DNA of 64,000 nt from Thiotrichales bacterium (GCA_016938655.1 JAFGUG010000023.1:184438-248437), one strand, 5' to 3'. Numbered from the stretch's first letter, positions 10,634-20,957 are shown. The notes: generated by a model from the letters alone, not told the origin. Numbers and translations: made by a program.

Positions 10634-12712
10634 TTAAAGACGTGAAACATCCGCAACCTGCAAGAACAGCTGATAAATTTGGTTTAACAGCGCCAAACGG
10701 TTCAAACGCACCGCAGGGTCTTCCGCCATAACCATCACATCGTCAAAGAAGGTATCGACTGCTCCACGAATGGTTGCCAAAGAGGCAATCGCTGCAGTGT
10801 AATCACGCGCTGCAATCTGCTCACTGGCCGATTCACGCAACGCATCCAACTCTGCAAACAATGCGCTTTCGGCTGCTTCTGAAAACAGGGTTTGATTAAC
10901 CGTTTCAGGAATCTGGCCGTCCACCTTCTTCAGTAAATTGCTAATGCGCTTGTTAGCCGCACTCAAACTTTCGGACGCGTCCATTGCACTGAAAGCTTGC
11001 ACCGCTTTAATACGCTCGGCAAAATCCACTGGATGCGCTGGACGACAGACACGTACCGCCTCAAACTGCTCGGCACTCACCCCTTGGTCGGCGTAATAAG
11101 CACGCAGACGACCAACGATAAAGTCGTAAATATCGTCAATTAGAGTTTCGGTTACCGTCACCTCTGAGTGCAATTCAAGGCTGTATTGAATCAGTAAACG
11201 TAGATCCAAATCCAAATTTTTCTCAATCATAATACGTAACAAACCCAAGGCCGCGCGACGCAGCGCAAACGGGTCTTTATCACCGGTTGGCACCTGACCA
11301 ATCCCATAAATACCGGTAATGGTATCGAGCTTATCGGCAATGGCTAACGACTGCGCCAACGCGGTTGATGGCAAAGCATCCCCAGAAAAACGTGGCTGAT
11401 ATTGCGCATCAATCGCATCCGCGACTTCTGCGGTTTCATTTTGCTGTTGAGCATAGTAACGACCCATGACCCCTTGAAGGTCTGGAAATTCACCGACCAT
11501 CTCGGACATAAGATCGCACTTAGACAGTCTTGCGGCACGCGCACAAAGTTCAGGTGAAACATTCAGCGGCTTACCAATTTTGACGGTTAATGTCTCTAAA
11601 CGCTCTACCTTGTCAAACAAAGTACCCAATTTTTGCTGGAAAACCACCGTTTTCAATCGCGGTAAGAAATCATCTAGAGGATTTTTACGATCTTGATCCC
11701 AAAAGAATTTTGCATCGGCCAAACGAGGGCGAATCACTCGCTCGTTACCAAACTTAACCGAAGCTGGATTGGTGCTTTCAATATTAGAGATGGTGATAAA
11801 TTTGGCCATCAACTTTCCATTGCTGTCGAGCATATGGAAGTACTTTTGGTGACCTGCCATGGCTGAAACTAAGGCTTCAGAAGGCACTGCCAAAAAGGTT
11901 TCATCAAAATCCCCGACCACGGCAACTGGCCACTCATTGAGGGCTGTCACTTCATCAAGCAGGTCTTCACTGATTTCAGCAATACCCCCGGCTTCTTTAG
12001 CGGCAATTTCAACTTGCTGACGAATGCTCTCCATACGTGCTTCAAAGTCGGCTTCCACAAACCCTTGCAAACGCAACGCACCTAAATAATTGGCCGGCTT
12101 AGCAATGGTAATGGCTTGTGGTGCATGAAAACGGTGACCGCGTGTAGTGTTTGAAGTGCTGTGACCCAGAATCGTTGCGGGCACAACGTGTTCACCCAAC
12201 AACATCAATACCCAGTGAACCGGACGCACAAATTCCACGTCTGAACTTCCCCAACGCATGCGTTTTGGAATAGGAAGTTTAGCCAAAGAATTAGCGACAA
12301 TATCTTGCAACAATTCAGTCACCGACTGACCTTTTTGTTGCAGGTCATAGGCCATCCACGTGCCTTTATCGGTCTCTATTTCAATTAAGTCAGCAACGTC
12401 TACACCACAACCACGCGCAAAACCTTGTAGGGCTTTGGTTGGGTTGCCGTCGGCATCAAAGCCCGCTTTTTTAGCGGGGCCTTTACGTTGTACGGTTTTG
12501 TCGGCTTGTTGGGTTTGCAGGCCGGTAATCATGACTGCTAAACGACGTGGTGCGGCGTATATAATCACCTCACCCATAGTCAATTCCGCTTCTAGCAGGC
12601 CTGCTTGAATACCTTCGGCAAAGGCTTCACTTAATTTTCTAAGCGCTTTAGGAGGCAGTTCTTCAGTACCAATCTCAACTAAGAAATCTTCGGTTTGGTT
12701 TAAATCAGCCAT
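10634..12712 (-). CDS. glyS: Glycyl-tRNA synthetase beta subunit
   Basis: GlyS is the beta chain of the alpha2beta2 glycyl-tRNA synthetase, needed for tRNA binding and catalysis together with GlyQ. The 692-residue length is typical (E. coli 689). The N-terminal signature FLVEIGTEELPPKAL is present, as is the KRMRWG motif, and the C-terminal anticodon-binding-like region follows. The ATG overlaps the glyQ stop by one base (TAATG), so translation is coupled and equal subunit output is expected. A CAGGCCTG copy sits near the N-terminal codons (12596-12603). Confidence 0.96.
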   Translation of the reverse strand: MADLNQTEDFLVEIGTEELPPKALRKLSEAFAEGIQAGLLEAELTMGEVIIYAAPRRLAVMITGLQTQQADKTVQRKGPAKKAGFDADGNPTKALQGFARGCGVDVADLIEIETDKGTWMAYDLQQKGQSVTELLQDIVANSLAKLPIPKRMRWGSSDVEFVRPVHWVLMLLGEHVVPATILGHSTSNTTRGHRFHAPQAITIAKPANYLGALRLQGFVEADFEARMESIRQQVEIAAKEAGGIAEISEDLLDEVTALNEWPVAVVGDFDETFLAVPSEALVSAMAGHQKYFHMLDSNGKLMAKFITISNIESTNPASVKFGNERVIRPRLADAKFFWDQDRKNPLDDFLPRLKTVVFQQKLGTLFDKVERLETLTVKIGKPLNVSPELCARAARLSKCDLMSEMVGEFPDLQGVMGRYYAQQQNETAEVADAIDAQYQPRFSGDALPSTALAQSLAIADKLDTITGIYGIGQVPTGDKDPFALRRAALGLLRIMIEKNLDLDLRLLIQYSLELHSEVTVTETLIDDIYDFIVGRLRAYYADQGVSAEQFEAVRVCRPAHPVDFAERIKAVQAFSAMDASESLSAANKRISNLLKKVDGQIPETVNQTLFSEAAESALFAELDALRESASEQIAARDYTAAIASLATIRGAVDTFFDDVMVMAEDPAVRLNRLALLNQIYQLFLQVADVSRL

Positions 12713-13626
12713 TAGTTTGCCTCCTTTTTCACAAGCGGAAAGCCTAAGGCTTCACGACCTTCATAATACGACTCGGCAATTTGTCTTGCCATGGTGCGAA
12801 CACGCCCAATGTATCGTGCGCGTTCCGTTACCGAAATCGCATGACGTGCATCCAACATATTAAAAGCGTGCGAGGCTTTTAACACTTGCTCATACGCAGG
12901 CAGTGGCAATTTATCCGCGACTAACTTGGCGAAAATTTGCTCGCACTCGTCAAAGGTTCTGAACAAAATATCGGTATCGGCTTTTTCAAAGTTGTAGGTC
13001 GACATCTCGACTTCGTTTTGGTGGAACACATCGCCATAGGTCACTTTTCCACCAGGGCCATCCACCCAAACCAAATCGTAAACGGAATCGACCCCCTGCA
13101 AGTACATAGCAATTCGTTCAAGACCATAGGTGATCTCACCGGTCACGGGACGACACTCTAAGCCGCCCACTTGTTGAAAGTAGGTAAACTGGGTGACTTC
13201 CATGCCGTTCATCCAAACTTCCCAACCTAGACCCCACGCCCCTAGCGTAGGCGACTCCCAGTTGTCTTCAACAAAACGTAAATCGTGCTCTAACGGGTCA
13301 ACACCCATACGCTTCAACGACTCTAAATACAGTTCTTGAATGTTGTCGGGCGACGGCTTCAACATAACCTGAAATTGGTAGTAGTGCTGTAAGCGATTTG
13401 GGTTTTCCCCATACCGGCCATCGGTAGGACGACGACAAGGCTGAACATACGCCGCACGCCAAGGCTCAGGGCCAATTGATCTTAAAAAAGTGGCTGGGTG
13501 AAAGGTTCCTGCACCCATTTCATTGTCATAAGGTTGCATGACCACACAGCCTTGCTCGGCCCAAAAGGCCTGCAAAGTCTGAATTAATCCCTGAAAGGTA
13601 CGAATATCTGTTGCCGCTGAAGACAC
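12712..13626 (-). CDS. glyQ: Glycyl-tRNA synthetase alpha subunit
   Basis: GlyQ is the catalytic alpha chain that activates glycine. Signature segments include [32 protein letters not shown] and [20 protein letters not shown]. The open frame runs up to 13701, but I place the start at the GTG at 13626-13624. It has AGAGG eight bases upstream and gives 304 residues, matching the 303-residue E. coli enzyme. The upstream extension has no family counterpart. It is the first gene of the glyQ-glyS pair. Confidence 0.94.
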   Translation of the reverse strand: MSSAATDIRTFQGLIQTLQAFWAEQGCVVMQPYDNEMGAGTFHPATFLRSIGPEPWRAAYVQPCRRPTDGRYGENPNRLQHYYQFQVMLKPSPDNIQELYLESLKRMGVDPLEHDLRFVEDNWESPTLGAWGLGWEVWMNGMEVTQFTYFQQVGGLECRPVTGEITYGLERIAMYLQGVDSVYDLVWVDGPGGKVTYGDVFHQNEVEMSTYNFEKADTDILFRTFDECEQIFAKLVADKLPLPAYEQVLKASHAFNMLDARHAISVTERARYIGRVRTMARQIAESYYEGREALGFPLVKKEAN

Positions 13627-13839
13627 AATCAAAACCTCTAATACGCTGTGAAACTGCCCCGCAGTTCCAGAAAAATTTCGGTACGCGAATGGAAAAACCA
13701 TTAACGCCTGTAAAATCCGCCAATTATAACGCTTTTAGAAGCACTTTAGGAGGCTAACAACCTGTTAACTTAAAAGTTTTTTGAGCCTTAAACTGAATTA
13801 ATTCGAATCGATTATCCCTGCTTTTTTCAGGTTGCCAAA

Positions 13840-13859
13840 GGCTCAAGAGCCGCTTTTTT
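13840..13859 (+). terminator. Terminator-like hairpin upstream of mepM
   Basis: GGCTC (13840-13844) and GAGCC (13847-13851) pair around a two-base loop and are followed by GCTTTTTT. It lies just upstream of the mepM promoter with no plus-strand gene before it. It could shield the promoter from read-through or end a short unannotated RNA. Confidence 0.45.
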
Positions 13860-13872
13860 CGGTTTAAAAGCG

Positions 13873-13881
13873 TGCTATAAT
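13873..13881 (+). promoter_or_regulatory. Extended -10 promoter of mepM-anmK
   Basis: TGCTATAAT is a perfect extended -10 (TGnTATAAT), about 95 bp before the mepM ATG. The -35 region (CTTTTT, 17 bp upstream) is poor, as is usual for extended -10 promoters. Confidence 0.65.
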
Positions 13882-13975
13882 TGGAAATATTTTACACGGC
13901 GAAATACTTTCTGACGCCTTACAAGAAAGCATCCCAGATAAGCCAATTCAGACTTTACAGAGATTATAGGCCAGC

Positions 13976-15292
13976 ATGAACCTCAAGATTAACAACGCCT
14001 TTTTACAATCCGGATTCATTAAATTATCTGCGGTTATGCTTATTGCGATTGGCCTTACCCTATCTGCCACCTTCTCTTTGGCTACCAATGAGAAGATCTC
14101 TAGAACCCTTCTCCCCCTTCCTCCCATTGCGACCTCTCAAGAGACCAACAGTATTCAGTCGGTTGACGAGTTCTCGGAAGAAGCGTGGCAAAAACACACC
14201 ATTAAAATACCAAAAAATGGCTCTTTAGGGACCGCTTTAGACAGCTTAGACATTTCTGCAAATACGACTTACAAAATCGGTCAGTTAAAAAACAGTTCGC
14301 TGCTCACTAATCTGCGGGTTGGCGACACCTTAACCATCTGGATTGATAAGCATGCCAACCTGCAAAAAATTCTTTATCCAAAATCCAAAGTCTTACGCTA
14401 TGAACTCAACAAAGAGAATGATGGCTTTCAAATCAAAACGATTGAAGAGCAAGTCGATATTCGCACCGAAGTGGCTTCAGGCACCATTGATAGCTCTTTC
14501 TATTTAGCTGGACAAAAAGCCGGTTTAAGCGCTAAAACCATCATGAATCTGGCTGACCTGTACGCATGGGAAATTGACTTTATTCGTGAACTACGACAAG
14601 GCGACACCTTCAAAGTAATCTATGAAGCGAAATACCTGAATAACGAATACATAGGCGACGGCAACATTATTGCTGCACAGATCACTACTAACCAACAACA
14701 AGAAGTACACAACGCGTTCTTATTACAAAATGACAAGGGTGAGGATATTGGCTATTTTGACGAAGCGGGCAAAAATCTGAAAAAAGCCTTCCTAAAAAAC
14801 CCGGTTGATGTGGTTCGCATTACTTCAACCTTTAAGCCAAAACGCTTTCACCCAGTATTACAAAAATGGCGTGCACACCGAGGTGTTGACTATGGGGGGC
14901 CTCGTGGAACGCCTATCCGTGCAACCGGTAACGGTAAAATCGTATTTCGTGGCTGGGGCAATGGGTACGGTAACTACATAAAAATTCAACATGCGGGTAA
15001 ATACATGACGGTTTACGGCCACATGTCTAAATTTGGCAAATTCAAAAAAGGCCAGTATGTCAAACAAGGCCAAGTGATTGGCTATATCGGTTCAACTGGC
15101 TTAGCTACTGGCCCACACTTGCACTATGAGTTCCGTATTAATGGCCAACACCAAGACCCATTAAAAATGAAATTCCCTTCCGCCAGCCCGGTTCCGAAAG
15201 ACTATCGAACCGCGTTCAAAAACAGAAGCACTTTGATGTTAGCGCAACTTGAACGTTATACACCTGATTTACAGATGGCGAGTTTTGAGTAG
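13976..15292 (+). CDS. mepM: M23/LytM-type murein endopeptidase (MepM-like)
   Basis: This 438-residue envelope protein probably cleaves peptide cross-links in peptidoglycan during growth, as E. coli MepM (440 aa) does. It has an N-terminal membrane anchor or signal (about 17-38). An OapA/LysM-like middle region follows, then a C-terminal LytM domain (about 295-405). Zinc ligands are seen as HRGVDYGGPRGTP (HxxxD), YGHMSKFGK and the HLHYEF box. The stop codon TAG is followed directly by the ATG of anmK, so the two are co-translated and link wall cleavage to recycling of its products. Confidence 0.92.
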   Translation: MNLKINNAFLQSGFIKLSAVMLIAIGLTLSATFSLATNEKISRTLLPLPPIATSQETNSIQSVDEFSEEAWQKHTIKIPKNGSLGTALDSLDISANTTYKIGQLKNSSLLTNLRVGDTLTIWIDKHANLQKILYPKSKVLRYELNKENDGFQIKTIEEQVDIRTEVASGTIDSSFYLAGQKAGLSAKTIMNLADLYAWEIDFIRELRQGDTFKVIYEAKYLNNEYIGDGNIIAAQITTNQQQEVHNAFLLQNDKGEDIGYFDEAGKNLKKAFLKNPVDVVRITSTFKPKRFHPVLQKWRAHRGVDYGGPRGTPIRATGNGKIVFRGWGNGYGNYIKIQHAGKYMTVYGHMSKFGKFKKGQYVKQGQVIGYIGSTGLATGPHLHYEFRINGQHQDPLKMKFPSASPVPKDYRTAFKNRSTLMLAQLERYTPDLQMASFE

Positions 15293-16423
15293 ATGGCTCA
15301 CACCTCCAACCCGCGCTACTTTATCGGCCTAATGTCGGGCACCAGTGCGGATGGGGTTGATGCGGCACTGATTGAGTGCGCTAACTCGACCATCACGCTC
15401 GTTGACTTTATCGAGCAGCCCCTGCCTACCGCACTTAAAGCACAACTGATTGAGCTTAATCAGAACCCAACACTGTCGCTTGAAGACTTATGCCAACTAG
15501 AGCACAATGTCGCCATGCAATTTATTGGCGCTACCCAAACACTCCTCGCCAAGGCCGGATTTAAATCACAAGACATCACCGCTATAGGCAGCCACGGGCA
15601 AACCCTATTTCACGCCCCGAGCATTCCAATGAGCTTGCAAATTGGTCACCCTGCATTTATTGCCAAACAAACCGGCATTGATACGGTTGCCGATTTTAGA
15701 GTGGATGATTTAGCCGTTGGCGGACAAGGCGCGCCTTTAGCGCCAAGTTTTCACCAACAACTGTTTTTAGCTGACCAAGCCACCTACGTGGTGAATATTG
15801 GTGGCATTGCCAATGTAAGTTATTTAAACACTCATTCACAAGCGCTGTATGGGTTTGATACCGGGCCGGGTAACGCGTTAATGGATGAAATTTGTCAAAA
15901 ACAATTTGCGTGTGCTTTTGATCGAAATGGTGAAATCGCTCAAAGTGGCAAGATTCAAGCAGGCCTGCTTAAACAACTTTTAGAACACCCTTACTTCAGC
16001 GATTGCTTCCCCAAAAGCACCGGGCGTGAGACGTTTAACAGTACTTGGTTAACGAACGAATTAGCCCGTTACGCAACAAACGTAAGCTCTGAAAATGTAT
16101 TAACTACCTTATGCGAATTAACGGCGCAAAGCATTCAACTTGGCATCAAACAATTGGCAACCGAATTAGGCGCGCCAACCGGCAATGTCTGGATTGTGGG
16201 CGGTGGTGCTTACAACCCCTATTTAATTGAACGCATCCAGAACGCCTTACCCGATTACAGGGTGCAAAGTAGCCTTGAGGCAAACATTAATCCAAATGCG
16301 ATTGAGGCGATGATGTGTGGCTGGTTAGCACAACAGCGCATTGATAAAAAACCAATTCCCCTTACCGCCATTACCGGTGCTGATCGAAATGTGGTTTTAG
16401 GCGGCTTGTGGTCTGCAAAATAA
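15293..16423 (+). CDS. anmK: Anhydro-N-acetylmuramic acid kinase
   Basis: AnmK phosphorylates and opens 1,6-anhydro-MurNAc released by lytic transglycosylases, giving MurNAc-6-phosphate in peptidoglycan recycling. The N-terminal signature FIGLMSGTSADGVDAAL is diagnostic. Further family blocks are IGSHGQTLFH, DFRVDDLAVGGQGAPLAP, FDTGPGNALMD and VGGGAYNPYL. The length of 376 matches the usual 365-375. Its ATG is immediately adjacent to the mepM stop. A CAGGCCTG copy at 15960-15967 encodes QAGLL. Confidence 0.95.
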   Translation: MAHTSNPRYFIGLMSGTSADGVDAALIECANSTITLVDFIEQPLPTALKAQLIELNQNPTLSLEDLCQLEHNVAMQFIGATQTLLAKAGFKSQDITAIGSHGQTLFHAPSIPMSLQIGHPAFIAKQTGIDTVADFRVDDLAVGGQGAPLAPSFHQQLFLADQATYVVNIGGIANVSYLNTHSQALYGFDTGPGNALMDEICQKQFACAFDRNGEIAQSGKIQAGLLKQLLEHPYFSDCFPKSTGRETFNSTWLTNELARYATNVSSENVLTTLCELTAQSIQLGIKQLATELGAPTGNVWIVGGGAYNPYLIERIQNALPDYRVQSSLEANINPNAIEAMMCGWLAQQRIDKKPIPLTAITGADRNVVLGGLWSAK

Positions 16424-16470
16424 GCCTTTAAGCCTTTGGTCATACCCCAGTTTTTAACCCCTTAAAACGC

Positions 16471-16510
16471 CAAAAGCCAAACTTAGCAGGCCTGCTTAGT
16501 TTGGCTTTTG
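16471..16510. terminator. 40-nt near-perfect palindrome between anmK and gltA
   Basis: The two 20-nt arms (16471-16490 and 16491-16510) match at 19 of 20 positions, and AGCAGGCCTGCT forms the centre (16485-16496). The outer arms AAAAGCC/GGCTTTT give T-rich tails on both strands. It lies between two converging genes, so it is probably a bidirectional terminator built around the iterated palindrome. Confidence 0.8.
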
Positions 16511-16540
16511 TGTTTAACGGTTAGACGTTTATCGTCTTAT

Positions 16541-17716
16541 TTACTCTTCAGTTTTAGAAGCTGAACGCTGCTCCATTGGCAAATAACAAGAGTTTCCAGA
16601 CCCTTTGTAGATTTGAGTTGGACGGAAAATCTTATTGTTTTGTAACTGCTCACGCCAATGCGCCATCCAACCTGCAGAACGCGCTACTGCAAAAATCGGC
16701 GTAAACAAACCGGCATCAAAGCCCATCTCTTTATACAAAATACCTGAGTAAAAATCGACATTTGGGTAAACCCCTTTGTGACCTAATAACTCTTCACACA
16801 CCTTTTCAACTTCCATAGCGGTTGCAAACGCTTGGCTCAATTCACCCGCATCCGATTTTTTAACCAACAGCTCGGAAGAGAGTTTTTGCAAAATGGTCGC
16901 GCGTGGATCTTTGGTTTTGTATTCACGATGGCCCATGCCCCAAATGACCCGTTTTTTTGCCAAACGATCTTCAATATAAGCACGCGCATTTTCAGGCTTG
17001 CCAATCTCATCCAACATCTCAATCACCTTCTGGTTCGCCCCACCGTGCAATGGACCTGACAGCGAACCAATCGCCGCAGAAATAACCGCACAGGGGTTTG
17101 CTAAGGTTGAACCAGTGACCATGGTGGTAAAGGTGGAGGCATTGATTGTGTGTTCTGCATGCAAAATCAAACAAGCATCCAACAATCTTGCCCAATCAGG
17201 GTCGGGCTCTTTACCGGTTACCATGTACAAAAAATTCTCTGCATAGGTTAAATCAGTGCGAGGTTCAATTGGGTCATAGCCATTACGCATATGCTCCCAA
17301 CTGGCAACCAGGGTTGCCATGTGCGCAATAATTTTTACCGTTACCGAGTTGATATACGCTTGGTTCTCAGTTCCCCCCTTCATATACTCGGTACTTGGAT
17401 AAAAACTCGCTAGACTGGCGACCACCACTTGCAACATGTGCATAGGGTGCGTCGTGGCTGGCAGGTTTTTCATAATTTCACGGATATTAAATTTAACACG
17501 GCGGTTATTTCTTAATTCATTATCAAATGAACTTAGCTCACTCTCCGTCGGCAACTCACCAAACAGCAATAACAACGTGGTCTCCTCAAAAGAGGACTTC
17601 TCCGCCAACTCCATAATATTGTAGCCACGGTAGGTTAAGATGCCTTTTTGACCATCAATAAATGAGATGTAGGATTCCGTTGCCGGTACACCCGCTAAGC
17701 CTGGTATGTATTGCAT
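16541..17716 (-). CDS. gltA: Citrate synthase
   Basis: Citrate synthase condenses oxaloacetate and acetyl-CoA at the entry to the TCA cycle. The 391-residue protein is of the shorter type, beginning QYIPGLAGVPATESYISF. Catalytic segments are visible: GPLHGGANQKV with the first active-site His, WGMGHREYKTKDPRA with the second, and YPNVDFYSG with the Asp. 2-Methylcitrate synthases are close relatives and cannot be excluded by eye, but no methylcitrate genes are nearby. It stands alone, ending at the large hairpin shared with anmK. Confidence 0.9.
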   Translation of the reverse strand: MQYIPGLAGVPATESYISFIDGQKGILTYRGYNIMELAEKSSFEETTLLLLFGELPTESELSSFDNELRNNRRVKFNIREIMKNLPATTHPMHMLQVVVASLASFYPSTEYMKGGTENQAYINSVTVKIIAHMATLVASWEHMRNGYDPIEPRTDLTYAENFLYMVTGKEPDPDWARLLDACLILHAEHTINASTFTTMVTGSTLANPCAVISAAIGSLSGPLHGGANQKVIEMLDEIGKPENARAYIEDRLAKKRVIWGMGHREYKTKDPRATILQKLSSELLVKKSDAGELSQAFATAMEVEKVCEELLGHKGVYPNVDFYSGILYKEMGFDAGLFTPIFAVARSAGWMAHWREQLQNNKIFRPTQIYKGSGNSCYLPMEQRSASKTEE

Positions 17717-17817
17717 AATATTTCCTGAAATTAGCCCGTTTGCACAAGCGCATTAATCGTCTCTAATCGTAATTTTTTTGATAGGGCAAGCGTTATAAGC
17801 AGGTTACCTTAAAAACG

Positions 17818-17848
17818 AAACCTTCTGAGCAGAGTGCTGAGAAGGTTT
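17818..17848 (-). terminator. Rho-independent terminator of erpA
   Basis: AAACCTTCT and AGAAGGTTT (9 bp each) flank an inner AGCA-GAG-TGCT stem, with one G-G mismatch between the two stems. On the minus strand the hairpin is followed by CGTTTTTAA. A separate 14-bp palindrome AGTAACCGGTTACT (17863-17876) lies between it and the erpA stop; its role is unknown. Confidence 0.75.
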
Positions 17849-17879
17849 GTTTTAACAAATAAAGTAACCGGTTACTCGG

Positions 17880-18221
17880 CTACACGCTGAATGAAGAGCC
17901 ACAGCCACAGGTCGTTGTGGCATTTGGATTCTCGATAACAAATCGCGCACCTTGTAAATCTTCTAGGTAGTCGATTTTAGCGCCAACAAGATACTGAAAA
18001 CTCATCGGGTCAACCAACAAAGTGACATTCCCTTTACTGACAATCGTATCATCATCGGCTTGATCTTCATCAAAAGTAAAGCCATAAGAAAAACCAGAAC
18101 AACCGCCACCGGAGATATACACTCGCAATTTTAAGTTTGGGTTCTGCTCTTCTTCAATTAAACCACTTACTTTAGAAGCAGCGGCTTCGGTAAAATCTAA
18201 TGGGGTTGGTGCTGCAGACAT
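17880..18221 (-). CDS. erpA: A-type iron-sulfur carrier protein ErpA
   Basis: ErpA delivers Fe-S clusters to apo-enzymes, including those of isoprenoid synthesis and respiration. The three cluster-ligand cysteines are present in [11 protein letters not shown] and [11 protein letters not shown]. The C-terminal box is close to that of E. coli ErpA. The frame is open upstream to 18272, but the ATG at 18221 ([10 protein letters not shown]) gives 113 residues, the normal size, with a GAGAG ribosome site before it. The gene stands alone, without isc or suf genes, which is usual for erpA. Confidence 0.92.
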   Translation of the reverse strand: MSAAPTPLDFTEAAASKVSGLIEEEQNPNLKLRVYISGGGCSGFSYGFTFDEDQADDDTIVSKGNVTLLVDPMSFQYLVGAKIDYLEDLQGARFVIENPNATTTCGCGSSFSV

Positions 18222-18306
18222 GATTATTCTCTCTATGATTATAAATTCACTCTCCAAAGCCAGTATCCACAAGGCTTACAGGGAATTGAACCGTGTCTAA
18301 AAATCT

Positions 18307-18315
18307 ATTATATCA
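18307..18315 (-). promoter_or_regulatory. Extended -10 promoter of erpA
   Basis: On the minus strand TGATATAAT gives an extended -10 about 90 bp before the erpA ATG. The -35 (ACAAAA) is weak. No IscR-type site was evident. Confidence 0.5.
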
Positions 18316-18389
18316 AAAAGACCTACTGATTTTGTAAGCGACTGATAAATTGATGAAGCACACATTTTTCTAAACATTAATTCAGAACT

Positions 18390-19433
18390 TTACGGTAAAA
18401 GGGCAACGTGTTGTAAACCACAGTTTTCCTCTAAATCGAACAAAATATTCATATTTTGAACCGCTTGCCCAGCCGCTCCTTTCACTAAGTTATCGATCAC
18501 AGAGGTAATAACAACGGTTGACCCACCTTGTGGAACAAAGACCGACATGCGACACATGTTAGAGCCTTTTGCCATTCGCGTTTCCGGGAAACTGCCTGCT
18601 GGCATGACGTCCACAAAATATTCATTTTGATAAGTTGTTTCAAATAAGTCCTGCAAAGTTTCTTGTGACATTGGCTGCTTAAGAGTGGCATAAATGGTTG
18701 ATTCCATACCGCGAATCATCGGAACCAAATGCGGTACAAACGTAAGCCCAATGTCTTGACCTGACAACACCTGCAACTTATCGACCATCTCAGGTAGGTG
18801 GCGATGCCCCCCCACACCATACGCCTTGAAGCTTTCACTCATCTCTGCACCCAGCATGGCAACACTGGCACCTTTACCTGCCCCACTCACACCGGATTTA
18901 CCATCGGCAATAATGCCAGACAGCTCAATCAGGTCAGCTTTTACAAGCGGCATAAGTGCCAACAAAATACTGGTTGGGTAACAGCCAGGGTTGGCGATAA
19001 TATTGGCTTTTTTCACCTCTTCACGAAACAGTTCAGGCATGCCGTAAGCGACGTGAGCCATCATCTCAGGACAGGTGTGTTCAAATCCGTACCACTTTGA
19101 CCATACGTCCAAATCGTTAATTCTAAAGTCTGCGGCTAAATCGATGACCTTAACCCCTGCAGCGGTTAACTCGGGAGCCATGCTCATCGCAACACCATGT
19201 GGCGTGGCAAAAAACACCACATCACAGGCTTTTAAAACATTTACATCGGGCTCAGAAAAAGCCAAGTCATAAAAGCCGCGTAAATTCGGATACATATCTG
19301 CAACCTTAACGCCCATTTCACTACGTGAGGTAATGGCAATCACTTCTGATTGTGGGTGATTAGCAAGTAGCCTTAATAATTCAACACCGGTGTACCCCGT
19401 TCCGCCAACAATACCAACTTGTACTTTTTTCAT
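18390..19433 (-). CDS. argC: N-acetyl-gamma-glutamyl-phosphate reductase
   Basis: ArgC reduces N-acetylglutamyl 5-phosphate to the semialdehyde in arginine synthesis, using NADPH. The N-terminal Rossmann loop reads [17 protein letters not shown]. The active-site cysteine is in ANPGCYPTS, and [10 protein letters not shown] and GGHRHLPEM are typical later blocks. The 347-residue length is normal for this class. No other arginine genes are adjacent. The start at 19433 is supported by the immediate N-terminal [11 protein letters not shown]. Confidence 0.96.
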   Translation of the reverse strand: MKKVQVGIVGGTGYTGVELLRLLANHPQSEVIAITSRSEMGVKVADMYPNLRGFYDLAFSEPDVNVLKACDVVFFATPHGVAMSMAPELTAAGVKVIDLAADFRINDLDVWSKWYGFEHTCPEMMAHVAYGMPELFREEVKKANIIANPGCYPTSILLALMPLVKADLIELSGIIADGKSGVSGAGKGASVAMLGAEMSESFKAYGVGGHRHLPEMVDKLQVLSGQDIGLTFVPHLVPMIRGMESTIYATLKQPMSQETLQDLFETTYQNEYFVDVMPAGSFPETRMAKGSNMCRMSVFVPQGGSTVVITSVIDNLVKGAAGQAVQNMNILFDLEENCGLQHVALLP

Positions 19434-19544
19434 TTATAAATCCAGTTAATCCAATTTTAGCTAAGCATTTTAGCGAAAATCCGCTCAGTTTAGTGAAAAT
19501 TATCATGACGTAACGCACTTCCTGGCGGATAAAACCGCCCCTGT

Positions 19545-20957
19545 TTATCGAGCCTGCTTAAAACGGACTTTTGCTTCATACATTTTTTCATCCGCCTCTT
19601 TCAACAGCGCATCTAAGCTACTACTTTCATCTTCAAGTAGTGCCAAACCAATGCTTGCCTGTGCATTTAAGTGCAGGGTATTAATATTATATTCTGGCTC
19701 TAAATGCAGGCTAAAACGCGTTTTAGCCTCATTTAAAGCGTGTAAAGCCTGTTCTTTTTCTTGGCCCAAATGATTCAACAGCACCACAAACTCATCGCCC
19801 CCGACTCTTGCCACGACATCATGCTGACGTGAACAGGCAAGCAAACGCTTAGCCACGAGCTTTAAGAGTTCATCCCCGACTTCATGCCCATACTCATCAT
19901 TAATGGGCTTAAAGTCATTTAAATCCAAATAGAGCAGGCCTGCTAGCTCACCTGCAAAACGCTTATTACTCAAACTCTCTTTAAAGGCGCTGTAAAGAAA
20001 ACGACGATTCGCTAACTCAGTCAGCGCATCGTGTGAAGAGAGATGATGAAGATAGGACATTAATCGGCCTTTACGATTCTCCTCATACAAACCGAATAAA
20101 AACAGTAAACTCCAAAAAACCGCAAATACCGAAAACAGCATCAATGTGTCTTGAATATTTTCATCAATAAACTCGCTACGAACAGCCGGATTCGCCAGAA
20201 CCGCGACTTCCCAGCGCGTTCCATCAACCGGTACACGAGCAGAGATAAGAGCTTGCTCAAGCTCGGTCAAATAAAAATCACGTGTCAGGGTATTACGCAC
20301 GCCCTGCTGAGCAACCTCAATCAAACCGGGTTTATCGACTCTCAATAAGTAGATGGTGTGTTCAGTAAAGACCTTTTGATTCAACGCATTTTGTAAAAGA
20401 TCCGCTTTAAAGCTCATAAAAAAGACCAAGGTTTCACCAAATGCTCGAGCGGGAAACATCATATCAAAGTGATAACCGTCTGGTTGAGGGTGAATCCATG
20501 GCTCATAGAGTTCATCGGTTTTTTTCTGATCAAGGAGATCTGCGGTATGTTGTAAATCCGCTCGACAGATATCACCAACTAACATATTCACATCACCAGC
20601 AAGTGGCTCGCCATGCTTATCGGCAATGGAAAAGGCAAACATCTCTGGAAAATAGTTTTTTAACCGGGCTTGTAAGGCCTCTTGCAGTGGCTCTACCGAT
20701 TTAAACTCTTCGAAGTCTTTTAGAAAAAAATCATCTAATGAAATCGCGACCATGCGATTACGAATTGAGGCCACAAGCTCAGAAATATCGGTGGCGGTTA
20801 CTTGCGCTTGTTTTTGCATCATCTGATTCTGAAAGTCATCAAATTGCTTAACACTGCCTTGCACGCGCCACACCAACATCACAATAACCAGCACCATCAC
20901 CAGTACCATGGTCACTGAAAATAAAACATTAAGGTTACGGGACTCTAAACGCTGCAT
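19545..20957 (-). CDS. Membrane-bound diguanylate cyclase (GGDEF)
   Basis: This 470-residue protein probably synthesises cyclic di-GMP. A membrane helix at about residues 10-29 and another at about 268-290 bracket a periplasmic region of roughly 235 residues. That region is likely a ligand-sensing domain; I cannot name its family. The GGDEF domain follows (motif RVGGDEFVVLL near residue 388). An RxxD product-inhibition site (RQHD) lies five residues before GGDEF. There is no EAL domain. It stands alone between argC and the GST-like gene. A CAGGCCTG copy (19935-19942) encodes LAGLL in the catalytic domain. Confidence 0.93.
   Translation of the reverse strand: MQRLESRNLNVLFSVTMVLVMVLVIVMLVWRVQGSVKQFDDFQNQMMQKQAQVTATDISELVASIRNRMVAISLDDFFLKDFEEFKSVEPLQEALQARLKNYFPEMFAFSIADKHGEPLAGDVNMLVGDICRADLQHTADLLDQKKTDELYEPWIHPQPDGYHFDMMFPARAFGETLVFFMSFKADLLQNALNQKVFTEHTIYLLRVDKPGLIEVAQQGVRNTLTRDFYLTELEQALISARVPVDGTRWEVAVLANPAVRSEFIDENIQDTLMLFSVFAVFWSLLFLFGLYEENRKGRLMSYLHHLSSHDALTELANRRFLYSAFKESLSNKRFAGELAGLLYLDLNDFKPINDEYGHEVGDELLKLVAKRLLACSRQHDVVARVGGDEFVVLLNHLGQEKEQALHALNEAKTRFSLHLEPEYNINTLHLNAQASIGLALLEDESSSLDALLKEADEKMYEAKVRFKQAR

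Larger units (their letters stand above)
13627..13975. other. 349-bp divergent intergenic region between glyQ and mepM
   Basis: This region holds divergent promoters. A TATAAT lies on the minus strand at 13728-13723, about 100 bp before the glyQ GTG, with a poor -35. The plus-strand side holds a terminator-like hairpin and the mepM promoter (listed separately). No protein-coding frame is convincing. Confidence 0.55.

Noticed and set aside
12712..13701. The longer glyQ frame beginning at 13701
   Set aside because: The extra 25 residues have no counterpart in GlyQ, and the internal GTG at 13626 has a good ribosome site.
18262..18300. tRNA-like T-arm sequence (GGTTCAATTCCC) upstream of erpA on the minus strand
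   Set aside because: No acceptor, D or anticodon arms can be built upstream; the flanks are promoter-like AT-rich sequence.
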